NCBI GenBank assembly: GCA_000149225.2 | Contig: CM000689.1 | Span: 744,001 to 808,000, forward strand | DNA from: Lachancea kluyveri NRRL Y-12651 | Lineage: Eukaryota; Ascomycota; Saccharomycetes; Saccharomycetales; Saccharomycetaceae | Direction of reading: 5' to 3' | Length of the DNA stretch: 64,000 bases | Shown here: positions 1-10,039 of the stretch, in pieces | How the letters are laid out: each line of letters opens with the position of its first letter | How positions within the stretch are numbered: the first letter of the stretch is position 1 | Notes under the pieces: generated by a model | What the model was told of the DNA's origin: nothing | Database searches by the model: none | Seen by the model: the letters and a program-made list of their open reading frames with translations, nothing else | Made by a program: the position numbers and the translations under genes

Positions 1-430
1 TACCTGCCAGACAGGCGGTCAAACAGTCTTGGTTGTTGCTCGTGGGGCGCTGTTGTTGGACGTAGACGGGTTGCTGCTGCTGCTGGTAGTAGCCAGGCTG
101 TTGCTGTTGTTGGGTCTGCTGGCCGTAATACTGAGGAGGTTGCTGCTGGGTATAGTAGGCCTGCTGCGGTGGCTGTTGGTAGTACTGCTGGGTACCAGAG
201 TTCTGTTGTGGGTATCCTCTGGAGGAGCTAAAGTCACCCGAGGGTGGTGCACCAGTGGGGCGTTGGTACTGTTTTACGTTCAGCTGTTAGTATTGTCGGG
301 AGGTCGGAAAAATGTCTTGCTTTCAGAGAGGTGAGAAAGGCAAGAAGGCAGGAAGGTAGGAAGGCAAAGGGCAACATACTGTTTGTTTGGAGTCGGCGGC
401 GGCACCGGAGTAGTAGTCAGCGGCGGACAT
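1..430 (-). CDS. CYSTM-family Gln/Tyr-rich small protein (YDL012C/YBR016W type), 3' end off the window, one intron
   Basis: Exon 1 is 380-430 (17 codons, starting MSAADYYSG). Exon 2 runs from 268 past the window edge. The join keeps frame and gives a Gln, Tyr and Pro-rich chain that reaches a Cys-containing segment ([10 protein letters not shown]), the start of the CYSTM module. Known relatives in S. cerevisiae, YDL012C and YBR016W, have the same layout: a short polar start, a YQQ-rich middle and a C-terminal Cys-rich membrane segment that holds them at the plasma membrane. YDL012C is, as I recall, also spliced. The C-terminal membrane module lies outside the window, so it is inferred. Family call is strong; choice between the two paralogues is not possible and is probably meaningless in an unduplicated genome. 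Confidence 0.85.
269..379 (-). other. Spliceosomal intron of the CYSTM gene (111 bp)
   Basis: On the minus strand the intron opens with GTATGT (374-379), carries a perfect TACTAAC branch site (286-292) and ends in CAG (269-271), 15 bases beyond the branch site. All three signals match the yeast consensus exactly. Splicing joins codon 17 (ACA) to TAC with the frame kept. Reading through without splicing gives an unrelated chain. Confidence 0.9.
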
Positions 431-1419
431 GGCTTTTCTGGTCGGGTGTGGTGGATGTGTTGCGAAGAGAGGATGGATGATGGTGAAGCTTTTAATGGTC
501 TTGCGAAAACACATGCGACAAGCCGAGCCTTGTGTGTGGTGTCCGGGTGTTTGTTTGGTTGTGCGCCTCCCTCGCCGCACTCTGCTGGAAGGGCGGGAGA
601 GCAGGACGACAGTGATGCTGAAGCAGCACTGATGGCCATGGCTTGGAGAGACTGCAAAGATACATATGTTTGGTGGGCCAGTCGCGGTACTAGGGAGTGC
701 ATTTCAGCCGTGCATTTGATGCCCTCTGGCTGAGCAAAAATAAAGAAAAGAGAAAAGAGGCGGGAGCCAGCGCCAAAAGGGTTTGATCTAGCATGTCTCA
801 AGACACCGGCTTGTTGCGTCGTAACCGCTGGACAATGGAGGCTGTCTTTGGTGCCTTTTTCTTCCTTTTTTTTTTTTTTTCTTTTTTTTTTTGCCCGTTT
901 TCATTACTGCTCCTTGTACGAGCTTTTACCCTTTCACAGTTATTGTTGCAGCAGCGGCTATGATTGATTTTGATAGCTTTGTTTAGTTTTTTTTTTTTTT
1001 TTTTATTCTTATCTTTCTATCGTATTTTTTTTTTTCAAACGCACAGACCCAACCGATTAGTGCTGCTGCTGCAGCAAGAACAGACTATCCTTGCGACGCG
1101 TAGCTCCAATGGCCCTGCAAGCATGCCCGTATGTCTGTAGCTCGCATGTTTCCCCTCCAGCTTTTTTTTTATGCTTTTGCACCTTGCTCTCCGGCATCGT
1201 CCCGCCGCTTCTCTGCGTGCACTATCGACGGTGAGTTGCCCGTTGTGGAAACCCGTAAACAAGTCTCAAAGCGGCTTTTTAATTCTTTAGCTGTTTGCAC
1301 TCTCCCAAGTCCCTGACAGGCCCGAAACCAAAACACCACACCATCTGTGGACTATCAAAAGACGTTTTCTAAAGGGGCAGGAGGGAGATACACCACTCGC
1401 AACCAGCCCAGCAAACAGA
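431..1419. promoter_or_regulatory. Divergent intergenic region, CYSTM gene / HDR1-like gene
   Basis: About 990 bases lie between two divergent starts. The stretch holds several T-rich tracts (868-892 and 988-1003) typical of nucleosome-poor yeast promoters. Short open frames here on both strands have no recognisable product. I see no RNA gene in it. Confidence 0.5.
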
Positions 1420-2904
1420 ATGCACGACTCTTCTCTCCAGCACACTCGGGTTTTGGAACCGCTAGACACAAACTCGCTCTCGATGATAGCACCAGACTCG
1501 GAAGCAACCGGCAGCAGCATCAGCTCGAACCTGAAAAACTCCTCTTTGGCCTTCCATACCAGCAAGACCAGCACCCCACCAGTTTCTTCCGTGTGCGGGA
1601 CGCCGCTCAAGTGGCAGTTTACCCAGAAGGAATTCAACTTTAACAGCAACAGCACCCCGTCCAGAGCAAACAACTGCTTGGCGTATGACGATAGGGTAAA
1701 GAGACAGAGGAAGAAGAAGAAGGCCTCACGGGCAAACCTCTCGGGGGCCAAGGCAAGGGTCAAGTCCACGCTGTCTCACACCATCTCCAAGCTCGACTTG
1801 TTGGACGACCAGAACCTGACCAGCTTCCCGATCCCGCCGCCCATCAACGACCCCCAGCAGCACACGCGAAACCCGGTGAACGAGTTCAACATAAGGGTGC
1901 ACGCAGAGAACAGGCGGATAAGCTTCAACCCCAGGAGCCTGGCCGACAGCGAGACGTCTGCACAGCCCATCGTACTGGTGGAGGACTACATCCCTCAGGA
2001 GAACAACGGCGCCAGCCAGGCCTCGAGAAAGCGGGTCTCCATCTCCGATTTGAAGAGCAGGGTGTTTAAGAGGAATACCTCCAAGCTGCCGTTGAAACTG
2101 AAACGAAACAGAAAGCTGTCCACAGACTCTTCGCTGACCCTGATCCCGCAGCTGTACGGCGGGGACCTGGCTGATATCGCGATGATCGAGGAAGACGGAG
2201 AGCACGGGGACTATGGCAGCGGCGGATGTCAGCACGAAAATGACTACGAGGATGGTTATTACAGTGAGGAGTACATGCAGGAGGCCCAGTCACGGACCAC
2301 AAGTGCCACGGCTGCTACACTAGCAGCGGCAACAGCATCGCCAATAGAGTACGTTCTTGGCGACATCATCAGGGCTCGAGAGCAGCCTGCAAGCACGGAC
2401 CAGTATCTGTCGATTCTGGCCATCGAACACAAGCTTAAACACTGTGTCATATGCGAAAAGCCTCTTTACGAGCTGAGTTCTCTACTGCCGCGGGGCAGGG
2501 ACTTTCAAGAGATTGTCTGCGGAGGCTGCACTGCGAAGTACGAAGAAACTGCCAAGATTTTGGAGGACTACGAATTTGAGACCTCGATGGAGTCCATCGA
2601 GCAGTCCAAGTGCTCGGGCGGCGACAACGACAGCGACAGCGGCATCGAAAACGACAGCGACTTTGACGGTGCCCAGGTGATCGTGGAAAACAGAAGCAAA
2701 AGGCTAAAGACCAATCAATTTTCGGCACAGCTGATCAGCAGGTTGCATTTGCAACTGCAGCACACGCCAATGAAAGCACAACCACCACACCCTGTGGACT
2801 CCAAAACCATGCTCTGGTTTTTAGAGGCAAAGAGGAAGTTGAGATGGAGGTGGAGGGTCAGTGGGCTTCTGCCACAGTTCCTTGCTGGAAAGAGGGACAT
2901 GTGA
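1420..2904 (+). CDS. HDR1-like (YBR138C) protein with a CxxC...CxxC zinc-ribbon-like motif
   Basis: 494 residues from ATG 1420. A basic cluster lies near residues 93-113, followed by Ser/Asp-rich, probably disordered sequence. The only ordered-looking part is around residues 335-390, with Cys342-x2-Cys345 and Cys367-x2-Cys370, the spacing of a small zinc-binding fold. I did not recognise the protein from sequence alone. The homology call comes from place and orientation: it faces the YBR137W homologue tail to tail, as YBR138C does in S. cerevisiae, and the length is similar to that protein (about 520 residues). YBR138C (HDR1) is poorly understood and linked to meiotic chromosome segregation. 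Treat the function as open. Confidence 0.5.
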   Translation: MHDSSLQHTRVLEPLDTNSLSMIAPDSEATGSSISSNLKNSSLAFHTSKTSTPPVSSVCGTPLKWQFTQKEFNFNSNSTPSRANNCLAYDDRVKRQRKKKKASRANLSGAKARVKSTLSHTISKLDLLDDQNLTSFPIPPPINDPQQHTRNPVNEFNIRVHAENRRISFNPRSLADSETSAQPIVLVEDYIPQENNGASQASRKRVSISDLKSRVFKRNTSKLPLKLKRNRKLSTDSSLTLIPQLYGGDLADIAMIEEDGEHGDYGSGGCQHENDYEDGYYSEEYMQEAQSRTTSATAATLAAATASPIEYVLGDIIRAREQPASTDQYLSILAIEHKLKHCVICEKPLYELSSLLPRGRDFQEIVCGGCTAKYEETAKILEDYEFETSMESIEQSKCSGGDNDSDSGIENDSDFDGAQVIVENRSKRLKTNQFSAQLISRLHLQLQHTPMKAQPPHPVDSKTMLWFLEAKRKLRWRWRVSGLLPQFLAGKRDM

Positions 2905-3100
2905 GCAGACCGTGAGCAGACTGGACAGCTTTGTTTCCAGCTGCTTCTCCTTTTATTTTTATTTCTGGCACATCTACGCATGTGTGCATACATCATTTTC
3001 TTGCATTAACGTATCTATAGGCTATTTATCTATGTCTGTGTGTAAAGGGGATATGGAACGTTACTTTTTATTCAGTTGTTTTTACCTCTTTTGTTTTTTC

Positions 3101-3643
3101 CTAGTCCAGGTTCAGGTCCGTCTGTAGCAGTCTGTTGGCATACTCAATAATTGCCGTCACGGCGAGAAGGTGGTCCTCCTCCTGCTTCAGCCCGCTGACG
3201 GTCAAGCATGCGACTGTGGTGTCCGACGACTCCAGCTTGATTGGAACCGCGCCGCCGTGCACCGCATACTCCTTAGAGCTGACGTACATGGCCTCTTCAA
3301 TCGTCTTGCCGCCTTTCAACGACAGCTTGCGGCCCATGTAAAAGCTGGAGTGTCCGAACCTGAGTACGGTGTTCTTCTTTCTCTGTATCCAGATATCGTT
3401 GTTCAACACTGTGCCGCTAGCAGTCGTGGCGTGGAACAAACACTGACCGCTGGGCAAAGAAATGTCAATCACTACCGGCTTCTGGGGAAACAAGTCCATG
3501 GCCCATGTCCTGGTCTGGCACCCAAGCTCAAAGGCAACCTTGTAGTCAAAGGTGCTGAAAAAGCACTTTTTCTCCAGCTCTTCCAGTTCCTCCAAGCTGG
3601 CGTTGGGTAAGCTTTCCAAAATGGCTCGGTCTATTTCTACCAT
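3101..3643 (-). CDS. UPF0303 / haem-degrading-fold protein, YBR137W homologue
   Basis: 180 residues, the same length as S. cerevisiae Ybr137w (179). The chain resembles the family throughout: a helical start, then a compact fold with conserved segments around WAMDLFPQKPVVIDIS and LRFGHSSFYMG. The family has a profilin-like fold shared with haem-degrading proteins; the yeast member is cytosolic, oligomeric and has been tied to the Get4-Get5 tail-anchored protein pathway, but no enzyme activity is settled. The gene converges on the HDR1-like gene with about 196 bases between stops. ATG at 3643 is the first in frame. Confidence 0.85.
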   Translation of the reverse strand: MVEIDRAILESLPNASLEELEELEKKCFFSTFDYKVAFELGCQTRTWAMDLFPQKPVVIDISLPSGQCLFHATTASGTVLNNDIWIQRKKNTVLRFGHSSFYMGRKLSLKGGKTIEEAMYVSSKEYAVHGGAVPIKLESSDTTVACLTVSGLKQEEDHLLAVTAIIEYANRLLQTDLNLD

Positions 3644-3925
3644 GCTGATGTGATTTTCTTGCTGTGCTGGGGTAGATGTGAAAGGGGACGGGGGGGAGAG
3701 AAGAGGGAATGAGAAGAGGGTTGCAATGAACCAAATATGTTGTTACTCACGGAGGACAAAGCGTTCGCCGGCGCCACTCACACACAGGTCCCCCTTTGTT
3801 TGTTTGTCCGTTTGTTTGTCCGCCTCCGCTCCGCTCCGCTCCTGATGCATAATACGTACATTGTGATAAAAACGCACGCCGCGCCGGAGGCCGCACTATG
3901 TGCGCCATTGTTTGTGCGGTCCGAC

Positions 3926-6900
3926 TCACCTTCGAAACCACTCGAGCTTGGCCTTGAGGATTGCGAACGCAATGGCTCTGTAAGCGAGCCAAACGCATAT
4001 GGCGATGCCGAGGTACTGCTGGGTGTTTCTTCGTAAACCGTAAATCTCAATAACATCTTTGCCGGAAGAAAAGATACAGCTGCCATCCGGGTTGGCGCCG
4101 CCGTCGCCGCACGTCAGACGCATGTCGTCGGGAAACGCAAAGTTGATCAGCGTCATGACAGTGTAGTTCAGTGGGCTCAGATAGTTGAACCCGCGCAGCA
4201 CCTTCGACATCTGTAGCGACATCAACCCGGACATTGCGGTGCCGATGGAAAGAACGATCGAGAGCACGTTGATGACAAACCCCGGCCTCTCGAACAGCGT
4301 GTTTGTGATGATCCCCAGGGCCTCGCCGGACCCCACAATGATGAAGCTGCAGTACACTGTAGCGAAAAAGTTGCCCGCCGTCCGTGGCAACCCACAGATG
4401 AGCACGACAAACACCGAGTACACAATCGAGGCAACGAGCTCCATTGGCACCTCCAGAGTCATGTATCCCAGGAAGAACGGCGCGATGCCGTAGACGTTGT
4501 CGTCAAACTCCTTGTAAAAGTAGTCCCGCTCGCTCGGGTAGCAGGCCAGGTTGATCAGCATGCCCAAAAAGTACAGCGAAGTTGTCTGCTGTACCAGGCC
4601 AAGCCGGTTGGAAACGCTCGTGTAGTTGTGCTTGATTGGTGCGAAAAACAACGCCAGGATAATGCCCATGCCCGGCATCTGCACAAACCGCGCCATCATA
4701 GAGTCCACGTTCCTTCGCATCGTGGTCAACTGCCGCAGCACGCTGATCCTGTACGCCACCGCAAAGCCGGCCCTGGTTTTGATGCAGCGGCTGAAAATGC
4801 GCGCAAACGTTTCGTTGGATATGGTCTTTTCGCTGCTGCCACTTGCGGCGGTCTTGGCGCTCCTCTCATCCCACGTCTGCAGGAGCCTGGTGACTCTCTC
4901 GGTGGAGACGGCCTCGTTTTCCGCATTTTGCGTGTTGACCGAGATCAAGTCGAGGAAAAAGTCGGCAACGTTTGTTAGTGGTGGGCAGTCGTAGCCCTGC
5001 TGGCTAAAGTACTCGGCCATCGCGCCCGGTGGCCCGTTGAACGCCGCCTGGCCGCCCTTTGCCAGCAGCAGCACATTTCCAAACCTCTGGAACAGCTCGG
5101 CCCTGGGCTGGTGGATTGTCAGAACCACGGTTTTGCCCGCCTTGGAGCAAAGCTTGTTCAAGATCTCCAGGATCATGGTGGACGTGAAGCTGTCCAGTCC
5201 GGAAGTTGGCTCGTCCAAAAGTAGGACTGGCGGGTCCGTGAGCAGCTGGACCCCAAGGGACACCCGCCGCTTCTCGCCCCCACTGATACCTTTAACAAAC
5301 TCGTTGCCGACCAGGGTGTTTTCGCAGTGCTTCAGGCCCAGCTCCGCAACCAGACTCTCCACCTTTTCGCGCCGGCCCTGCTTCGACATGTGCTGTAGCC
5401 GCAGCTCCGCCGCGTACGCAAGCGTTTCTCTAACGGTGAGCTTGGCCAACAGATGGTCGTCGTCCTGGGAAACGTAGCAGCAAACGCTTTTAAACATGTC
5501 GTTGCACACTGGCATGTCGTTGAAGAGGACATGTCCTGTTGTCTGGAAGGAGCTGAGCAGGTTGGACTTGACCCTGCCGGATATCAGGTTCAGCAGCGAA
5601 GACTTTCCCGAGCCCGAGGGGCCCATGATTGCGTTTATCATGTTGGGTCTGAACGTGGCATTGACCGACCGGAGGATGACTTTCTCCTGGCGGGCGCAAA
5701 GCCTGTGCTCACCCACCGGAAACAGCTTCAGACAGTCCACCCTCATGCTGAGCTCGCAGAGGTCGATGGAGATCGGCACCACCTCAGTAGCGGCTGGTGC
5801 AACATCCGGTGCATCAGCCTGCAAATTTTCGCCAGCCGTGTCGCCGTCCTTGCCCCCCTTGCCCCCCTTGGCCTTGACCTCCTTGGCCAGGCTGATGTCG
5901 ACCCTTTTCAGGTAAAAAAACACTAGCGCCAGTGCGTAAAACCCGAGGGCCCAGCAGAGGATGATAACAATCGGAACAGCTATCCAGTGCCTGCTGTAGC
6001 CCAGGGTTTCCAAGAGGGCGTTGCCCAAACATTCGCCACCGGCGGCATCGCAACCACTATCTGTGAACTGGTTCGACGTTAGCGCGCCGAAGCTGTACCA
6101 CAGATACGCGATGTACTTGGTCCACCGCACGTACACCGGCATCTTCTTGGCATTGGCAAAGTAGCCGCATGCCATCGACTGCAGCGTGTAGTTCAGGTTA
6201 CCGACCAGTGAGGCCTGCGAAAAGTCCCTTGCGATGGCAACAGACACCAGTGCCACCGACACCGACGTCTGCTGGATCAGGAGCACCGCCAAAAAGTAGA
6301 TGAAGAACTTGGCCGCGTCGCGCTGCAGCCCGTACATAAAGTACGTGATCACGGAAAACAGCAGCGGGACAAAGATGTCCTCGGTGACCAGGTTTGCCAG
6401 CCTTCTCGAAAGCACAAAGGCCCACGGCGTCACCGACCCCTCTGCGCGCTCGCGGTCATAGAGCTTGATGTCCTGCTCGCACAGGCGGTAGGTCTCAAAC
6501 AGCAGAAACAGATAGCCCTGCAACGCAGCGGCGGTGTACAGAGCGCTGCTGGTTGTGCGCAGCCCGCTAGGTGACGTCCCGTCCGGCTTGTAGAAGATCC
6601 AGCCCGTGACCACGCCGATGATCACCGGCTCCAGGAACACGCCCATCAGGGACACGGGGTCCCTGAAGCTTAGCTTGATGGACCTGTGCGCCAGCACCGT
6701 AACCTGTCTCCACATATGCACGCTCGGCGCTCTGGGCCGTATGCTTACAGAGCACGAGAAAGAGCCGGCGGCGGGTTCGAGCGGTTGCAGCGCCATGGCC
6801 TCGTGCGCCTTCCAGTGCTGCACCAGTTTTTGCAGCCTGGCCTCCGTCGCCGTCATCGACGCGGCCGACCTCGTGTCGACGCTACACAGGTCAATGTAGT

Positions 6901-7699
6901 AGTCTGCTGGATTGACGTGCTTTGGAACGTCAAAGCCCAGGTTGTGGAAGTACGGCACCATCTGCTCCACGCTGGCGCAGTACACCGGGAAGCCCTTTGA
7001 CAGGACACAGATGCGATCCAGCAGGAACAGGATGTCGGCCCTGGGCTGGTGGATACTCATGATAAAAGTTCTGCCGCCCTTCTGGCTCAGGTTTCGCAGG
7101 GTCTTGACCAGCAGATATGCAGAGTACGCGTCGAGCCCTGTTGTCGGCTCGTCTAGAAACAGCAGCGACGGGTTTGAAATCATCTGCACCCCAATGCTCA
7201 GCCGTCTCTTCTCGCCACCCGAAAGCCCGCGATGCTCAGAGTCCCCCACCCTCGTGTCGCTGCACTCCTTGAGGCCCAGCTCGGCGATGAGCTCCTCGAC
7301 AAGCCGGCGCCGCTCCTGCCTGGGTGCCTTTAGCTTGAGATCGGCAGCATAGCTCAGCGTCTCTCTAACAGTCAGCTTTGGCGACGAAACATCCTGCTGC
7401 GCTAGATACGCCGTGGTGATGTCCTGTTGACGGCTGCCTCCGTCGGCAACAAACTCGTAGCTCCCCTCCATCTTTAGGCCTCTGCTTATCTTGGACGCCA
7501 GCACGTTTAGCAACGTGGTTTTGCCAGACCCGGAACCACCGACGATGGCCATGATGGACCCGCTGGGAAGGTCCATCGAGACGTCGTGCACAATGGTCTT
7601 GTTCGACTTGGTAGCAATGATCGACAGGTTTCTTACCTGCACCGCGACCCTGATGGTGGGTGCAAAGGACAAGTGGTTTTCTACTAGCTCAGAGTTCAT
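3926..7699 (-). CDS. Full-size ABCG-type ABC transporter, YOL075C homologue
   Basis: 1257 residues arranged NBD-TMD-NBD-TMD, so it is a fused pair of white/ABCG-type half transporters. The first ATPase domain shows Walker A GGSGSGKTT (residues 54-62), signature LSGGEKRR and Walker B LLFLDEPTTGLD. The second has GPSGSGKSS near residue 690, ISGGEKRR and VLLLDEPTSGLD. Both halves therefore look competent for ATP hydrolysis, unlike many PDR pumps whose first site is degenerate. Hydrophobic clusters follow each ATPase domain. S. cerevisiae YOL075C (1294 residues) is the clear relative; its substrate is not established. Near residues 600-615 there is a Lys/Gly-rich linker (KAKGGKGGKDGD). It lies near DSC2 and THP1, as in the YOL07x track. 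Confidence 0.93.
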   Translation of the reverse strand: MNSELVENHLSFAPTIRVAVQVRNLSIIATKSNKTIVHDVSMDLPSGSIMAIVGGSGSGKTTLLNVLASKISRGLKMEGSYEFVADGGSRQQDITTAYLAQQDVSSPKLTVRETLSYAADLKLKAPRQERRRLVEELIAELGLKECSDTRVGDSEHRGLSGGEKRRLSIGVQMISNPSLLFLDEPTTGLDAYSAYLLVKTLRNLSQKGGRTFIMSIHQPRADILFLLDRICVLSKGFPVYCASVEQMVPYFHNLGFDVPKHVNPADYYIDLCSVDTRSAASMTATEARLQKLVQHWKAHEAMALQPLEPAAGSFSCSVSIRPRAPSVHMWRQVTVLAHRSIKLSFRDPVSLMGVFLEPVIIGVVTGWIFYKPDGTSPSGLRTTSSALYTAAALQGYLFLLFETYRLCEQDIKLYDRERAEGSVTPWAFVLSRRLANLVTEDIFVPLLFSVITYFMYGLQRDAAKFFIYFLAVLLIQQTSVSVALVSVAIARDFSQASLVGNLNYTLQSMACGYFANAKKMPVYVRWTKYIAYLWYSFGALTSNQFTDSGCDAAGGECLGNALLETLGYSRHWIAVPIVIILCWALGFYALALVFFYLKRVDISLAKEVKAKGGKGGKDGDTAGENLQADAPDVAPAATEVVPISIDLCELSMRVDCLKLFPVGEHRLCARQEKVILRSVNATFRPNMINAIMGPSGSGKSSLLNLISGRVKSNLLSSFQTTGHVLFNDMPVCNDMFKSVCCYVSQDDDHLLAKLTVRETLAYAAELRLQHMSKQGRREKVESLVAELGLKHCENTLVGNEFVKGISGGEKRRVSLGVQLLTDPPVLLLDEPTSGLDSFTSTMILEILNKLCSKAGKTVVLTIHQPRAELFQRFGNVLLLAKGGQAAFNGPPGAMAEYFSQQGYDCPPLTNVADFFLDLISVNTQNAENEAVSTERVTRLLQTWDERSAKTAASGSSEKTISNETFARIFSRCIKTRAGFAVAYRISVLRQLTTMRRNVDSMMARFVQMPGMGIILALFFAPIKHNYTSVSNRLGLVQQTTSLYFLGMLINLACYPSERDYFYKEFDDNVYGIAPFFLGYMTLEVPMELVASIVYSVFVVLICGLPRTAGNFFATVYCSFIIVGSGEALGIITNTLFERPGFVINVLSIVLSIGTAMSGLMSLQMSKVLRGFNYLSPLNYTVMTLINFAFPDDMRLTCGDGGANPDGSCIFSSGKDVIEIYGLRRNTQQYLGIAICVWLAYRAIAFAILKAKLEWFRR

Positions 7700-8417
7700 A
7701 GATATCTGAGTAGTTTTAGATTATAGCCGATGGAAACAACGCTTCTTGTTGTTTGTCGGGGTTGTAGTTGTTTGAAAAGAGCACGCGGCACTGAACGCGA
7801 GTAGATGTGAAGGACAGACGTAGAAAGTGTATTTTGAGGGCGTGCGGCTGAAGAAGAGCGTGGGAGAGAGCTGTGTGCAGTCAGTGGTGGTGTTTTACCT
7901 TTGCTACTACTATTACTACTACTACTACCACGATTGCTATCGCTATGGCGATTGCTGTCGCTATGGCGATTGCTGTTGTATTTATCACTACAAACTGTAA
8001 CACTATTGGCGGCAGAACCCTGCTGCCGAGCGCAAAGTAACAACTACTCCTCCAAGCGCCGTGTGTAAAGCCCCCTGTTTGGTCTTGTCGTGCCGGCCTA
8101 GTGTCAATGCTCCCGCTGTCGTGCTACGCTCACTCACAAGCCAAAGACCAGCGACATCAAGTCCCCCTGTGCCGAGCCCGCAAGAGATTCAAGGCCCTCC
8201 ACGTTGCCGGGACAAAGACCCCTGTGAGCAGAGGCGGGAGGGCATGATAATCTTCTAAATACTGGATACTACACTTAATCCCGTAGCAAATTCTTAAGCC
8301 AGCGGAACCACACCTGCGCTGCTATGCTTACCATACCCTTCCTTCCTCTCTCTCTCTCTCTTTTTATTACCTACCCTGCGATGTCCAAGGTAAAGAAAGA
8401 AACAAACTTGAAAAAAA

Positions 8418-8449
<32 letters not shown>

Positions 8450-8507
8450 GTGGGTCCGCAAGACAGAACAACATGCTACACATTCCAACTATCGAACAAA
8501 CGCAGTA
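7700..8507. promoter_or_regulatory. Divergent intergenic region, ABC transporter / PAC10
   Basis: 808 bases. It contains about 2.3 copies of an 18-base tandem repeat around 7931-7976 (core TCGCTATGGCGATTGCTGT, itself partly palindromic), a CT run near 8347-8361 and a 30-base A tract at 8419-8448, about 60 bases before the PAC10 ATG. The A tract is a likely nucleosome-excluding promoter element. No gene is supported. Confidence 0.5.
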
Positions 8508-9086
8508 ATGGACACCATATTCAATTCCACCAAAACCAATCCAAGAGGCATTCCAGAAGCACCATTTGTCGAGACGGTTGAGGACTTTGTCAAGGACTCC
8601 AGCGACTTTGACCTGGTCTTCAACAAGTTTCAAGAGCGGTTGTCCAAGTACAAATTCATGCAGGAATCGAAACTAGCCACCGTCAAACAGCTGAAAACCA
8701 AGATCCCAGATATCGAAAATACCTTGAACATGTGCCGTACCCTAAAAGTGAAGCAGCAATCAGGAGAACCCCTCGAGACAAATTACCAGCTGAACGAGAC
8801 ACTGTACACAAAGGCCTCCATCGACACCACGCAAGACCTGAAGGTCGGCCTGTGGCTGGGTGCCGACATCATGCTGGAGTATCCCATAGACGAGGCTATT
8901 GAGCTGCTGGACGAAAAGCTGAAGGATGCCAGAGACAACCTGGAAGTTTCCAACGAAGACGTGGAGTTCCTGAGGGAGAACATCACCACCATGGAAGTCA
9001 ATTGCGCGAGGTTGTACAACTGGGACGTGGAGAAAAGACAGCAGTTGAAGCAGGCCCAGGACGGCACCGAAAACCTGAAGATATAG
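8508..9086 (+). CDS. PAC10: Prefoldin subunit 3
   Basis: 192 residues, close to S. cerevisiae Pac10/Gim2 (199). It starts MDTIFNSTKTNPRGIPEAPF, a segment typical of the alpha-class subunit 3, followed by an N-terminal helix, the central beta-hairpin region (LNETLYTKASI...LWLGADIMLEYP) and a C-terminal helix, the two helices forming the prefoldin coiled coil. Prefoldin binds nascent actin and tubulin in the cytosol and hands them to the TRiC/CCT chaperonin. In S. cerevisiae PAC10 (YGR078C) lies next to PEX8; here DSC2 sits between them, as expected of the unduplicated order. The gene converges on DSC2 with 95 bases between stops. Confidence 0.95.
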   Translation: MDTIFNSTKTNPRGIPEAPFVETVEDFVKDSSDFDLVFNKFQERLSKYKFMQESKLATVKQLKTKIPDIENTLNMCRTLKVKQQSGEPLETNYQLNETLYTKASIDTTQDLKVGLWLGADIMLEYPIDEAIELLDEKLKDARDNLEVSNEDVEFLRENITTMEVNCARLYNWDVEKRQQLKQAQDGTENLKI

Positions 9087-9181
9087 GCTGTTCTATGTAT
9101 ATATACGTACACATACACATACATACACATACACACCCCGCCCTCCCACTAAACGCTCTCCCTTTTCTTTTTATGCGCTGG

Positions 9182-10039
9182 TCACCTTCTGAACGTGTCG
9201 AGAAACTGCACGCCCAACGGTCTCGCGGGCTCGTCACCGGTGCCATCCTCCTCCTCTTCTCCCTCTTCCTCCCCTCCCTCGCGGTCGCCCTCGTCCCTGC
9301 CGCTTCCGTTTCCACTGCTAGCAGCTTGTCTCTCCTGCTGTGCGTTCGCCACAGCCATTGTTGTTGGGCTTCTGTTCATGCAGGCCTTGTATACGGGAAT
9401 CCGCCACGAGTCTGCACCGGGAAGCAGTCCCTTGTCGATAAAGACTCCGCAGACCCAGCTCACAAAGCCGCTCACGATCCCCGTCAAGCCTTGGTTCACA
9501 AGAAGCAGCAGCACGAGGCCGTTGACCACGAACTGGTCGTTCAGCAGCCACTTTAACTCCTTGGAGCTTGCAAACGGTTGTGTTAGCAGCACCTCGAACT
9601 CGTAAATCTGCGGGGTGTACTCCTTGTAGAAATGGAACAGCGCCAGCACCAGAGGCAGCGAGCCGCTAGTGAACTTGTTCCACGCAATGCCGGGCACCAA
9701 GTTGACGATCTGGTTGCACAGCACGAGAACCACCGTGGTGTAAAACCAGCACAAGCTGATCAGACTCAGGTACTTGTGCGAGCCGAATGCCCTTTCCAAC
9801 TGGCGGAGGTGGTACCACAGAAGCGCTAGCAGTGCCACGTCGGACTCGTTGATGGCACCGATTTGGAAGAGCAGGAATCTGTAGTACTGCCTGTACTCGG
9901 TGATGAAGGGGTCATTGTGCAGCAGGAACCAGTACTTTGTGTTTGACAGTGAGCAGCAGAGCGGCACTGCGACTGTGGCTATGACGCAAAACTTTGTGAT
10001 GGGAAATTGTGCTAGCCCGACAGGTGTTTCTGCAGACAT
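9182..10039 (-). CDS. DSC2: DSC ubiquitin-ligase complex rhomboid-like subunit (YOL073C homologue)
   Basis: 285 residues from ATG 10039 (MSAETPVGLAQFPITKF). The open frame extends further upstream but only to a TTG, so I use the ATG. Several hydrophobic segments match the rhomboid-like fold seen in Dsc2/UBAC2 proteins: an N-terminal membrane helix, HNDPFITEYRQYYRFLLFQ, then helices up to about residue 195. The C-terminal tail is strongly acidic (Glu/Gly/Asp-rich) and ends RPLGVQFLDTFRR. No clear UBA domain is visible. In S. cerevisiae Dsc2 works with Tul1, Dsc3 and Ubx3 in Golgi and endosomal membrane-protein quality control. The N-terminus faces PEX8 across a shared promoter. Confidence 0.85.
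   Translation of the reverse strand: MSAETPVGLAQFPITKFCVIATVAVPLCCSLSNTKYWFLLHNDPFITEYRQYYRFLLFQIGAINESDVALLALLWYHLRQLERAFGSHKYLSLISLCWFYTTVVLVLCNQIVNLVPGIAWNKFTSGSLPLVLALFHFYKEYTPQIYEFEVLLTQPFASSKELKWLLNDQFVVNGLVLLLLVNQGLTGIVSGFVSWVCGVFIDKGLLPGADSWRIPVYKACMNRSPTTMAVANAQQERQAASSGNGSGRDEGDREGGEEEGEEEEDGTGDEPARPLGVQFLDTFRR

Noticed and set aside
7696-8043. Minus-strand frame of 115 codons upstream of the ABC transporter
   Set aside because: Composed largely of codons from the 18-base tandem repeat and Ser runs; no ATG context or homologue recognised.
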